From Limnoperna fortunei (lineage: Eukaryota; Mollusca; Bivalvia; Mytilida; Modiolidae), in the NCBI GenBank assembly GCA_944474755.1, contig OX104113.1, positions 26,478,432 to 26,542,431 of the forward strand: a stretch of DNA of 64,000 bases, in the 5' to 3' direction. The position numbers and the translations under genes were made by a program. Below are positions 1 to 11,900 of the stretch, piece by piece. A model generated the notes under the pieces. The model saw nothing but the letters and a program-made list of their open reading frames with translations, was not told the DNA's origin and did no database searches. The number at the start of each line of letters is the position of its first letter. Positions within the stretch are counted from its first letter, which is position 1.

Positions 1-639
1 ACAAATATTGCCGCATAAAAACAATAAACATCGATATGATGCTAAAGATCCTCAATATAGGATGCTGTACAATACTTAGGTCATGATCGGTGTTTGAAAT
101 TACGCATCCGAGAAAAACATTACCATTATACTAATAGTCTCTTAGTAAGGAAAAATAATGAGTCTTTTTAACACCAATTCTAGATACAAATAAGCCGTGG
201 TAATAAAAACTACAGACGTCAAACCACTATCAAAACCTTGGAGTATACAGCTTTCTCCGACAGGTAAAATTACTTTCTTTCTCATCGTGAACAACTGGAT
301 TTACATTTCATTCGTACCACTTTTTTCTACATCGCTCAATTGTTTAACGCTTCTTATGGATTATGCATTTTAGATTGTAGGAATAGATCCATTAACATCA
401 AAATATAGATTGACTTGCATCATTTGTGACTTAACTTCTTTCCGTCTTTTCAAACATGTGCGGACAGAGCCTCTTCTTGATGAGATTAGAAAAAATCCGT
501 TCACATGAAATTTAGAAATAAAGAAATTGATGCCGTTAACATCGGCTATGTTCTAAATATAAAATCTCTTTATATGTCAACAATCAATCTACTTCAATTG
601 TGTCTGATAAATATACCAATATAATTGCTCGTAAAATCT

Positions 640-2340
640 TCAATTACAAACTAGCATTGATAATGAACTAGATATTTAAGCATCCCCCAAAGAACCTACT
701 GAATGCACTTTGTTCTAAATCTCCTTTCATATACAATCCCCCCTGGTCATGTCAATACTGGTAACGTGAACCTCATAGACCATGAGAATCTCAGACAGTA
801 TTTCTCGTGGTCATAACCACCAACCAGTACACTGGAATTTAAATTTTAAAACTAGTATAGACGCAGTTGAAGACTATGTCATAGAGTGGATCAAGAAGGA
901 ACTAAGTACTTACAGAGTAAGAATAATAAGGTGTTTGATACAATTTTGCTTTAAACATCTTACACGTTACATTAATGATCGACCTTAATCCGTATTAAAA
1001 GACGGGGTTGCTAAGAGGTGTTTCACTTCTCTCCATGTTGTTGTCCTGCAGACCATGCTTCTAACAACACTGTGCTTGTATGTAGGTCATATTACCATGA
1101 ATGCCTCATTAAGCTAGGCATCAAGGATAACACTGGTAATTTCAAATACAAATGTACCACATTTGACAAAGATGTAAGCATTTCTAATCATAACACTTTT
1201 GAATAATTATTACGACAAAAAGTCTCGATACTTACAATAATTGTATTGGATTCCAAAATCACATAACAATTTTTACAAGAAAGGTAGAAACAAATCCTTA
1301 CAAGAAAATGTAAATACCCGGCACATCAAAGAGTTGTCAAAACGGTTGCCTAAGATGTTGTCTGCAGTGAAAGTACAGTAAAAATACAGTGAAACTGTTT
1401 ATTGCATACCACCTTGCCTCACGATGAACTAAAATTTCGTCTTAAAAAATCATACATAAAGACTTTGCTTTCACATACTAGTATGTCTACAAGTATGTAG
1501 TTTCAAGTTACAGAATTACGTATTTTTCTATCAAGAACAAAAAGGCGTGTTTTTAAAGCTGTTAATCTTAATTCTAATGGGTTCAAACTGTGCCCCACTC
1601 CTTGGCAACTTATGAAACAAATTTTCTTCAACGTCTCATTAAAGACAAGAAGATAGCAAAAGCTAGGTCCTTTAAATTCAAGTAAGTTCTATTTTAATAC
1701 CGTCAAATTTTTTTGGATTAGCGGGATTCAAACTTGGATTTAAACGAGGAGTCTAAAGCGCTGTACAAGCAGGCAAATGGGTGCCAGTATCACAACTGTT
1801 CGATTTCGAATCCCGCTGAGGATAAGCAAAAAATTTGACAGTATAATTAAGATATCTAATTCTAACAGTGTTTGGCTTAATTTATAGATTTATAAAGATG
1901 ATGCCCCTTCAATTAACAACCCTCAATTTGCTGATTGGCTTTCGTTAATATATCTTTCAAAACTGGAAATAAAGGAAACCACAGAAAAGGCTTCATCTAA
2001 ATTATTTTTTACACATGCACCTCGAATATGACACCAATCTTCATCTCAGCACAAGACACAAAAGATTTTAACTTCGAAGTTATACATTGTCCTCAACTAT
2101 GCAGCAATATTCCAGCTTCTCCTGCATCTGCATTCGGTGACTATTTCTCATTTGATCAGGCATGCAAGTGCTTACATGGAGTATACCATTTTTTTTCAAA
2201 TATCACAATTTCTTCGGGATACTATACTATGACGGGAACATTATATACTAACTTAGTATATAAAGTCCCCGACTAAGGTTACAAGGGAAAAACAACTCGA
2301 CCACGCCTTTAGTAAGTTTTACTATGGATACCATTTCCCT
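640..2340 (+). pseudogene. Degenerate reverse-transcriptase remnant, Penelope-like type
   Basis: Broken open frames in several phases read as consecutive pieces of one reverse-transcriptase polyprotein. They are: a stretch with NPPGHVNTGN near 735; HNHQPVHWNLNFKTSIDAVE near 812-870; the DHASNNTVLVCRSYYHECL block near 1050-1110; a GSNCAPLLGNL-like RT motif near 1580-1610; a Y-x-D-D active site at 1891-1902 followed by PSINNPQFADWL; and a SNIPASPA block near 2105-2140. Their order matches a reverse-transcriptase family common in molluscs that I associate with Penelope-like elements. Stops and frameshifts throughout show it is dead. A small foldback insertion (about 1693-1848) interrupts it just before the YxDD motif. 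That it is an RT remnant is fairly secure; the Penelope-like assignment is from memory of the family and less so. Bases 1-640 probably hold its decayed 5' part, but I cannot place domains there. Confidence 0.6.
1693..1848. mobile_element. Small foldback element inside the RT remnant
   Basis: The left arm (accgtcaaatttttttgg, then agcgggattc, about 1698-1732) is mirrored by the right arm (gaatcccgct, then gcaaaaaatttgacagta, about 1808-1843). The unit lies between the NCAPLLGNL-like and YxDD motifs of the surrounding reverse-transcriptase remnant, so it inserted after that element. The right half contains TTCGAATCCCGC, which resembles a tRNA T-loop. Exact ends and a target duplication were not resolved. 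Confidence 0.5.
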
Positions 2341-2554
2341 ATTGATGATATTATATTGCAGTTAGTTTTCAAACATTTATCAACTCATTACATAATGATT
2401 GCCATGTGATGATCATTGGATATACTTATTACTAACTAGTTGTATTTGATAACCAACCATTTTTATCAAAACACCAACTCACACACTGCAGTAATGGAAG
2501 CAGGAGGTTTGGCATGCCATAAAACCATTATTATCCCACCATTTCTTCTTGAAA

Positions 2555-2700
2555 TACATGTACAAAGTTAGGACCATTGCTGCAGTTACTATATTTTTGG
2601 CTGTTGGTTCTGAAGTTTGCCTGTTTCATCTACTTTGATTTATGGATTGTCTTTTTTGACAGTTTCCTTGGTTTTCAGTATTTCTTTATCTCCTTCAATT
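2555..2700 (+). repeat. Dispersed repeat D1, copy 1
   Basis: The stretch with accattgctgcagtt, ttggctgttggttctg, aagtttgcc and tgacagtttcc reappears in the same order near 26995-27150. It has no coding potential. It looks like a medium-copy dispersed repeat of unknown class. Confidence 0.5.
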
Positions 2701-4060
2701 AGTTTGGGTACCTTTTCGTGTTCCTATTTTCAGTTATAAAAGTAATCCTGATTTTTTATTCATGTGAACATGTTTGGATTTTTAAATAATAAATCAATTT
2801 TAAAATAACCAATTATTCTATATATCTGTGATACTTTTAATGGACTAAAAGTACAATCCATAGATACTAATGGTATTGTGACAACAATTGAAACAAGTAC
2901 ATCTTAAATTTATATAACAATGACAGTTAATAATATTAACACTGAATTCACAAAAGGATAATGAATTTTGCAAGAAAATCATAAGAAAATAACCATAACT
3001 TTGGGGACAATTGCTAAGTGTTAAAGTATATGTGTAAGGTAATTTACATATGACAACTACAAAGATTTTGTTTGTCATAAAACAATTATAACATATTACA
3101 ATTGTAGGATGATATCTTGACAAGTTTTTATATAACAGTAAAAATTACAACAAAAAATATTTATTGTTTAAATCACTGTTCACTGCTTCAAAGGATGCAG
3201 ATTATTTTCAGGAGTGAAGAAGAACAGTAGATTATTTATGTGATGGATTATATATGCAATTAATGACTGGTTTATTTTATATATTTTCAAATTAAAAAAA
3301 AAATGCTGTAGATGATCTATAAAAAAAATACTTAATATTAGTACACTGTATGTTGACCACTGTTTAAAAACACAGCATTTTTTGTTGATAACCAGTAGGT
3401 CATTATTTACAATGGTTTCAATTAATCATGTTCTCTTTTTTTGTTTCAGTTTCTGTTAGATGTGTATTTCAATTCAATTTGTCACTACCTCCCAGGGCTT
3501 GAGTGATTTCACTGTCATTGCATTTAATCTTTTATTTCTAATGACATTTTTATAATAAAAGTGATAAATGTTTCATAACTAGAACACATATAACATATAG
3601 TCAGTGTTATAACATGCTTAATAAATGCATATATTCTGAAGATGCCTAAATACATATTATCATGTAAACACATTTTTATTCATGTGTACTAGTATGTTTT
3701 AGATAGTTTTAAAATAAATAAATTAAACAACAATTGTAATTTTATTTAATCTTACATTAGTGCTACGAAATGTGTTGGCAGAAAATGATACTGACCAAGA
3801 CAGCAGAGCAAACAAAATGTAGATGAGCAAATTTTATTCTGCAATCACCGTTGTATTACACAAATACAGGTGTCGAATACATCTGACCTGTATTTCATTT
3901 ATATGTAAATTGTATTCTGTTTTGTTTAGCCATGCCTACAATATGAGTTCCGATTGGTCAACTTTGGTAACAACATTACATCAGAATCAACAGAAAATAC
4001 TCATAAAATTTATTTGACCAATCAGAAATGTTTTATTGTGACATTAGACTTGGGGCACAT
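2701..4060. other. AT-rich stretch without a recognisable gene
   Basis: Only short chance open frames are present. A short inverted repeat (gattggtca about 3953 / tgaccaatc about 4014) is the only structure noticed. Confidence 0.4.
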
Positions 4061-4067
4061 TTTGGTA

Positions 4068-4160
4068 AGGGTGTTTTGCATGACAAATGAAAACTGCTTA
4101 CAGTGTATGAACTAGCTTATGCTCTTTTTGTAGATCAAGAATGGATCTTTTTGAGCAAAA
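4068..4160 (+). repeat. Dispersed repeat D2, short fragment
   Basis: The sequence tgacaaatgaaaactgctta followed by atgctctttttgtagatc matches the start of the longer D2 copy at 47630-48010, and more weakly the copy at 14027-14372. Confidence 0.5.
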
Positions 4161-4261
4161 AAAGAAACAAGTGTGGACACAGAAAAACGTCTCGCCTGCA
4201 TTCCGCATCAGTAACGAAAATAAATTTCGTCATAAGCATTACGTAAATAGCATTAAATATC

Positions 4262-5405
4262 AGCAGCGGCCTGTATACAAAATATTGTCACCATACCCTG
4301 CATAGTTACAGGGGAACAGCCGTAACCCAAAAACTTTAACGTAGTCGCTGGACCGTGAAATTGAGGTCAAGGTCAGGTGGAACCTACCAGACAGTCATGT
4401 ACTAGTCATCAGCAACCTATATACCAAATATTGTCATCCTACCATGCGTAGTTACAGAGGAACTGTCGTAACCCAAAAACTTTAACGTAGTCGCTGGACC
4501 GTGAAATTGAGGTCAAGGTCAGGTGACACCTACCAGACACTCATGTACTAGTCATCAGCAACCTATACACCAAATATTGTCATCCTACCATGCATAGTTA
4601 CAGAGGAACTGTCGTAACCCAAAAACTTTAACGTAGTCGCTGGACCATGAAATTGAGGTCAAGGTCAGGTGACACCTACCAGACAGTCATGTACTAGTCA
4701 TCAGCAACCTATACACCAAATATTGTCATCCTACCATGCGTAGTTACAGAGGAACTGTTGTAACCCAAAAACTTTAACGTAGTCGCTGGACCGTGAAATT
4801 GAGGTCAAGGTCAGGTGACACCTACCAGACAGTCATGTACTAGTCATCAGCAACCTATACACCAAATATTGTCATCCTACCATGCATAGTTACAGAGGAA
4901 CTGTCGTAACCCAAAAACTTTGACGTAGTCGCTGGACCGTGAAATTGAGGTCAAGGTCAGGTGACACCTACCAGACAGTCATGTACTAGTCATCAGCAAT
5001 CTATACACCAAATATTGTCATCCTACCATGCGTAGTTACAGAGGAACTGTCATAACCCCAAAACTTTAACGTAGTCGCTGGACCGTGAAATTGAGGTCAA
5101 GGTCAGGTGACACCTACCAGACAGTCATGTACTAGTCATCAGCAACCTATACACCAAATATTGTCATCCTACCATGCGTAGTTACAGAGGAACTGTCGTA
5201 ACCCAAAAACTTTAACGTAGTCGCTGGACCGTGAAATTGAGGTCAAGGTCAGGTGACACCTACCAGACAGTCATGTACTAGTCATCAGCAACCTATACAC
5301 CAAATATTGTCATCCTACCATGCGTAGTTACAGAGGAACTGTCGTAACCCAAAAACTTTAACGTAGTCACTGGACCGTGAAATTGAGGTCAAGGTCAGGT
5401 GACAG
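4262..5405 (+). repeat. 146-bp tandem repeat, about 7.8 units
   Basis: The landmark tcatgtactagtcat recurs at 4395, 4541, 4687, 4833, 4979, 5125 and 5271, a constant spacing of 146 bp. The first unit is the most diverged; later units differ at only a few sites, for example catgcgtag/catgcatag and cgtaaccc/cataaccc. The last unit is cut short at about 5405. Each unit contains gaggtcaaggtcaggtgac, a direct run of nuclear-receptor half-sites. No open frame runs through the array. Confidence 0.95.
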
Positions 5406-5538
5406 GTGACTGACTGGCAAGTACTCATCATAAGCTACCTCTGGACCAAATTTGATGGACCTAGGGCTTGGGCTTACAAAGATATGAAGCAAGATGTCAA
5501 GTGTTTACGCCGCCGCCGCCGCCGGATTCCCATACATA

Positions 5539-5575
5539 TGTCTCGCCTCCAGCGACTTTCGTCGCAGGCGAGACA
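5539..5575. repeat. Near-perfect hairpin at the element end
   Basis: tgtctcgcct (5539-5548) pairs fully with aggcgagaca (5566-5575). An inner gcgac/gtcgc stem closes on a tttc loop, with cca bulged on the left side. A short CGC-type trinucleotide run lies just upstream at about 5509-5525. Confidence 0.85.
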
Positions 5576-5580
5576 AAAAA

Positions 5581-8445
5581 CCACCCCGGACTGTTATCAT
5601 GAAGTGACAGGAAAATCTCTGCACAGCAGGTGCAATTGCACTGCTTGAGAAATATTCTGTGCAGAATCATTAGAGAAAATGGCAGTATATCAAGACTCCT
5701 TATTTAATTTCAATAACAAACTTGCCAAATACATAAATCAAGTTGATATTTTGCCATTATCAACTCTCACTCTTTATGAAACCTATGAAATAACTCTCAG
5801 AAATGTTATTTTGACAAGTAATGTCATTTGTTTGAAGGGACATGTTTTGTATCACGCACTTGATGTTCAATGTAAAATTCAAAAGGTGTTATTGCTGAAA
5901 ATAAACATTTTTTATACTGAAACGAACAGAGTTAGAATGTTCAACCATGGTAGTGGAAGATAGGGAGACAGAACCCAAAATCTTAAACCATGAAATGAAA
6001 CCTTAAACAATTATAGTATTACATCACACCTTTATTTTAAAAAAAGCACAGAAACTTTGCATGAAACCTCCATTTAATTTAACGGAAAAATGAATAAAAA
6101 TCAAGTCTTTTGAGATTATACACAATCCAAATATTGACATTTCATCTAATATTATATGAAATTTATCCTATGTTGTAAAAAGATTCATCTAAAATACAAT
6201 ATATTAACATTTGTTTTAGGCTTAAAACATCAACATTTGGTACTGGCATCAGTAAAAATGGTGATGTTCTATACAAAGCAAATGCAAAATAAAAGCATGA
6301 TATAAGATGTTGATAAGAAGGAAAATAAAACATCACATGCTTCCAATAATCCTGAATCATATGTTTCAATTATTTCCTATTTAAAACAAAATATGAAATA
6401 AACACCATAATAATAACAACCTACCGGTTATTTCAATAAAGCTAAACTGCATTGTCTAAATGTAATGTGCACATTCAACAAAACATATTTGATATAAATA
6501 TAAATCAATAAATTATAATTCTGCAGCCTTATTATTGTCATACATTTCAAGGGCAATATACAAAAAAATTTTTTATAAGACTAAATGACAAACTGGAAAA
6601 ATACCTGTGTTCAATAATCTTTTTGGCAACATATGTTCTTGCATGCAAGGAATTCTTCTTTATTTTACAAATTACTGATGATTATTTATGTACATGTACA
6701 TGTAATAGTACAGATTGACATAAATGAAACTGTAGCAGAAGCTTTAAAAAAATTGTTGCCTTAATTTTTATTATAATCTTGCCCCATTGAATATAAATTA
6801 AATTCTTAATACACCATGTAACCACAGTTGCATAGAATATACTTGATATTAACAGAACAAATACGAATACTGTAATCAGCTATATGAACAGACATTGAAG
6901 AGGAGACATGATTGTATAAATATCTTCAATGTCGACACAGTAAGTCCATAATATGTCCAATAGTTCACTTTTTTTTACCACCATTAGGTCTAAAATAGTG
7001 GTATAATCAATATAAGAACGTAAAATCAGGTTAGAAATTTAGCCTCATTCCTTGTAATGTAGCAGAGTGGGAGTGAATCACTCCTGGCACTTTGATGTCA
7101 AAAAGAAGTTGCATATATACTCTGTTGTCAATCTTGATATCTTTCAACAGCGTCACCATTTTTTGATTGGTTTTGTATTTAAGATCGATCATTATCGATA
7201 CCTGATGATAGTCATTGAAGTTTTTTATAACCCGCTGTGCCTGGTGCATTAATTGACATTCACGTCTTTGTTTAATTATGTTTACAACACATAAAACATT
7301 GAGAAACCCGAAATGAATGGTGTGTTGCATCTTGGGGAAAATATATGTAAATTACTGGATTCTGACTACGGTTGGTTGTTACAGCATGAAAATGAGCACG
7401 ATTATAGTTAAAATTAAGTTACATTATCCATAAATGGAAAATTGAGCAACGTAGCATTTTCCACGAGCAATTTAAAACATGAAAAAGGAAATTTCCTCAA
7501 TAAACATCGTTTCCCGTTATTTTTGCAATATCTGAAGCTTTAATAACATGAAGAAGAAGATAAATATTAGATTCCAATTTTGTACAAATAGACCAAAGAG
7601 AGAATTTTTTATTTGCTACATTACCAGCAATAGGACTAAATTCTGCCTTTAATTCGATAAATCAAACAAATAATTTCGGATTATAACGGTAGTAAAATTC
7701 AGCCTAAATCAATATTTATGTGCTTATTATTTGATAAAGATTATATTAACAATTATTCCATAGATGCAGGCCTTCCTCAAAGGGATTCCAAAATGGAAAT
7801 CTTGGAAATTTATGAACTAATCAAGTAGTGACCTTTGAAATTTGGCCAATACATGTAACTCCCCACAAATAAAAAAACCCAGAAACAGGAACTTTTGGAT
7901 CTGCCTCTGTATGGATGATTCCTTTTTTTTTTTTAATTATTAATATAAAATATTAGGTTTTACATGATAAAAAAGTATGCATTAACATTTGGTAGTTTCA
8001 ATCCCCTATACAGGGTAACCTCTGACCTGCATCACATGTTTTTCTAATAGGATAGCTATTTGCTATTCTGATGGTTAATGATAACTTTTTTAATATTTTG
8101 TTACCCAGTACAATGTATTATAAACAGAAGAGAACACATACCAGTAAAAACACATTTACCAATACATACAGGTAATGATTAGTTCACACCTTACATCTCG
8201 AAATTTGTCATTTCAATTTAAGAAAGTACTCAGCTTAATTAGTGTGCATTCAAACTTTCAGTGTAATGTGAAAAATTAAAACATGATATATTTAAATTAA
8301 AATGACCCAGATATACACTGTATATGGTCTACAATTGGTTATTTCATCAGCAATTCTGTAAAATTCTAACACAAATACATGCAAAGTCAATCAAATATAA
8401 ACCATTTATTTGTTTACCAGATGTTTTACTCCATTGTCATAAAAT
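5581..8445. other. Noncoding stretch downstream of FBXO28
   Basis: No recognisable gene. Open frames of 61-99 codons (for example 5679-5963 and 7031-7330) show no family resemblance. The segment next to 8445 should include the FBXO28 3' untranslated region; a reverse-strand AATAAA (tttatt at about 8404) lies about 40 bp past the stop codon. Confidence 0.4.
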
Positions 8446-8918
8446 TCATGTTTTTTGACGTTTTGATGTTCTGGTCTGACGTAAAGGTTTACGTTTGAGA
8501 CTTTCAGCAGACGTTTCCACTACACTTTCTGATATTATTAAATGATTCCTCTTATTCCTAGTCACATCCTTTTCTTCTTTCAGTTTAGTTATTTCTGAAT
8601 AAATGTCTTCAAACTTCAAGTCATATTCCAATATCTTTTTATTTAATTCATTTATTTTTCTTTGTTGTTCAGCAATAGTTTCTGCTTGGTCATTTATTTT
8701 CTTCTTCTGTGTTTGAACCCTCTTCTCTTGATCAAGAGCCTTTTTACGAGTTTCCACCCAACGATTTTTTAAATCTGACATCTCCCTTTTATATTGTGTA
8801 AGAACAAGTGTGTGTGACCTGACTTGTCCATTAAGCCTTGAAATTTCTTGCCGTATTGGAGGACCTCTTATTGCAGATGGTGTAGTCAAGGCTAGTACAG
8901 GTGATGGCTGACTTAGGC
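8446..8918 (-). CDS. FBXO28: FBXO28 last coding exon (coiled coil)
   Basis: Acceptor aattatag|GCCTAAG; the first two bases complete a Gly codon begun in exon 3. It encodes a Gln/Lys/Glu-rich coiled coil with heptad-like spacing (QRKINELNKKILEYDLKFED), a lysine/arginine-rich tail and the TGA at 8448-8446. Confidence 0.92.
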
Positions 8919-11900
8919 CTATAATTAAAAGAAACACATTATCAGTATATATAATTGTTTCACATATTTTTTTACTCAAAATAAAATTTTTTAATTGTTT
9001 GTTTGTTTGAAAGGAGTTTATCACCACATTGAGCAGTTTTTTCAGCTATATCATGTCGTCCATGCAAGCATTTTATTGGGCAAGCAACCCACAGTTACAG
9101 GGAATTTTGTCCTATAATTTATGTAATATTGTTTAATTTATCACCCAAAGTTTGGAAATTGTCAAGGGGTAGGGAGAAATGCAGTATTTGTTTCTCTTGT
9201 GTTATGATATAAAATGCATTACCTACATTCATGTACAATGAGGCAAAACAAAAAAGAAGTAGATCATCATATGTGTTGACAAATTAAAGCCTTGGACTAA
9301 ATTTATAAACTAGATGTCCAAAAGAACATTCAAAGTTTACTAGTAGTTCAAAATGGTTTTATAAGAGAAGATTATGTTTTCATACAACAAAACGCCAAGT
9401 ACCACATAGCCTCTGGCAGCTAAAAATTTCTTCGAAAAACATCAAACTTACAATCTACTGGGCTTTCAGTATTATGACCGGACAACTCTTTACGAGAAAG
9501 TCTCTCCTATAACCCACGCAGGGAAGGCTGGGGTGATCTGTGGGTCGAGCACTGGGACTTTCCCAATATGGTCCCAGGAAAATAATGAGGAATTTTCTAT
9601 ACATATAGACTTTCTATACATCTGTCCTTGTAGTTTTGAAAGAAAAGATTTTTTTAAATATCTGCCAATTGGAAATAAGAATTACCAATAAAGAATCTTA
9701 TCTGTGTGATGACAATAGATTTTTAAAATATTCATACACAAGATCAATAGCCAAAACTGTTGAGAAGTTTTGTAAGGATCATAATTCTATGCAAATTTTC
9801 AGTCAATTATAGAATTTCAAAATCTGTAAAATGTGAGAGTATTTAGATACCATAATATATCCACTGAGAGTACCTAGGGGTATAACTAGCAACCCTGTCA
9901 ATTAAGATAGCAGTCAAGTACATCCTGCCTGCAGTGAGAATCGAACCCACAATCTCAATGTTGACAGACCATGTGATCAATAGTAAACGAACTACCTTAA
10001 CCACACAGTCTCCTAGGCCCCTTTGAATGAAATGATGTTTAATCTGGATACAATTTCGTTGATTCAGGTGTTCAGTTCAACTGAAGCAGTCTATCATAAC
10101 TAGCAGTTTTTGTTTTTTTTATATCTAGGTCTGTTTTAATTTGATACCTGGAGTTTCTGGACTGCTACTACAGGATTCATTAAATGGGTAAGGTAAAGGG
10201 AGTGCAGGTAGTTTTGTTTTTAGTGTAGGAGCAATCTTTTCTTCAAAGTGTTCCATAGCCATTGATGAGATATCTCTTAATTCTTGAAGAAATTCATGAG
10301 CTCTTGGTGGCTGATCTGTTGTCAATTGTAAAGCCTTTAGTATCTTCAATAATTCATCCAATACCTGTTAATATAGACGAAATGATTTTAAACAGATGTC
10401 AGATGTACTAACTTGTGTTAAACTAAACTTAAACTTATGTAAATATCAGGGCTTCCACTAGAGGGCAACATTGGGGAAGAAGTGGACATGCCTTTGTACC
10501 ATTATGCCTTGCTCAGCTCTAAAATTAAAGTCAAAATGGCCTTGTTATTTTTAAGTACCCTTATGACCTGGATCTAAAATGTCTTAAACTTTTTGTTCAT
10601 AGAGCTTAGTGTAAAAATTCTATAAAGTTTAAAACAGTTCAACAGAACATACATCGCTGCTCATGAAAAAATTTGACGGCGTTCATTACAAAACTATGTT
10701 CTGTTGGCACTTTTGCACATCTTTAAAAAGATTTAATATGAGCATTGTGAAAGTCCCTTTAAAATATTCATTATTAATCTATTAAATTATTTGCAACTGT
10801 GCATTTCAACAAGTTACCATGGAGAATATATATATAGGCTTAGTCCTGGTATCAATTCCAATTTATGTCTTCATGAATAAAATATGTTTAAATCAACATT
10901 TACCCAAAACAGTCAATGTTTTGTATTTTTCCACTGCTATCTGTTGTATTTTGCCTACCTTAAATATCGATGTATGATATAACTCTATCTGTTCCAGGCT
11001 TACATTCCCACTTTTCACTGTCAAGGGAGCATCAGTAATCAAAGTTACTTCTGCCAATAGTTCTAACACAGCATGGGCCATGATATACTCCCCAGATGCA
11101 GGTTTTATTTTTTTTATTGATGTTACAAATTTTATATCCTTACCTTCAGGCTTTCTTTAAAAAAGAAATTCTGTCATACAATGATGATCACCTTCACAGG
11201 ATACAAAGTGATTAAATAAAAAAGGACATACTAGTAATACAAATGTCTTCAAGTTATCCATTAGTTATCTGCGTTACAATGCAGCAGGAGACAATTTACT
11301 CAACTAATAACTTATTTAATTAACTTACATCAATTTATTGATTGATTGGTTTAATTGTTTGGTTTGATTTAAATGGAGTTCTACTAAACTTTTAGCTATT
11401 TTTCAGCCATTTTCTTATTTTGAGGGAGGAAGCCAGATTACCTGATGAATCCCCTACCTTAACAACTCAGCCACTTATGGCCATGGTTTATTATACCAAT
11501 GAGAATAAAAAGTTGTAAACTTACAAATTAACCTATACATGTTATGTAAGTAATATTTAACTTGTGCCATGGTGGTTCAGGTTGGCACTTTCTATTAAAA
11601 AAAAACAGAAATTGTACTGTTTACCTTTCCAGGTATAAAACAGCAAAGTCCTGTGTCAATATATCTCATGTATGTCATACTGAGTAAAGAAAGACGTGTT
11701 TCTATAGCTGACAAGATATCAACATGTCTTGCCAAAGGATGATTTCTACGTTCTGATTCTCTTCGTGGAAGCTGACTCTTCACCTTTTTCTGTATTTGAG
11801 AATGTAGACGATCTACTCTTGTAAATCCACTGTTTAGTAAAGCCTTACATCTCTTGTTTATTTGTTGACAAACCTGTACAAAAATCCATAATGTAACTGA

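Larger units (their letters stand above)
4185..5580. mobile_element. Candidate non-autonomous transposon carrying a 146-bp tandem array
   Basis: The left end carries gtctcgcctgc (about 4190) and the right end carries the inverse gcaggcgagac (5564-5574). The central array of 146-bp units lies between them, and a strong hairpin sits at the right end (5539-5575). Short terminal inverse motifs, a core of tandem repeats and a 3' hairpin resemble Helentron-associated elements (the DINE-1/pearl type known from flies and oysters), but no Helitron terminal CTRR is evident. There is no coding capacity. Class assignment is tentative and no target duplication was found. Confidence 0.45.

Noticed and set aside
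4262..5405. CRISPR array
   Set aside because: Contiguous 146-bp units without unique spacers in a eukaryotic genome; a tandem repeat.
7031..7330. A 99-codon minus-strand frame
   Set aside because: Its composition is somewhat protein-like, but it matches no family I know, has no clear splice context, and an opposite-strand frame is also open; left unannotated.
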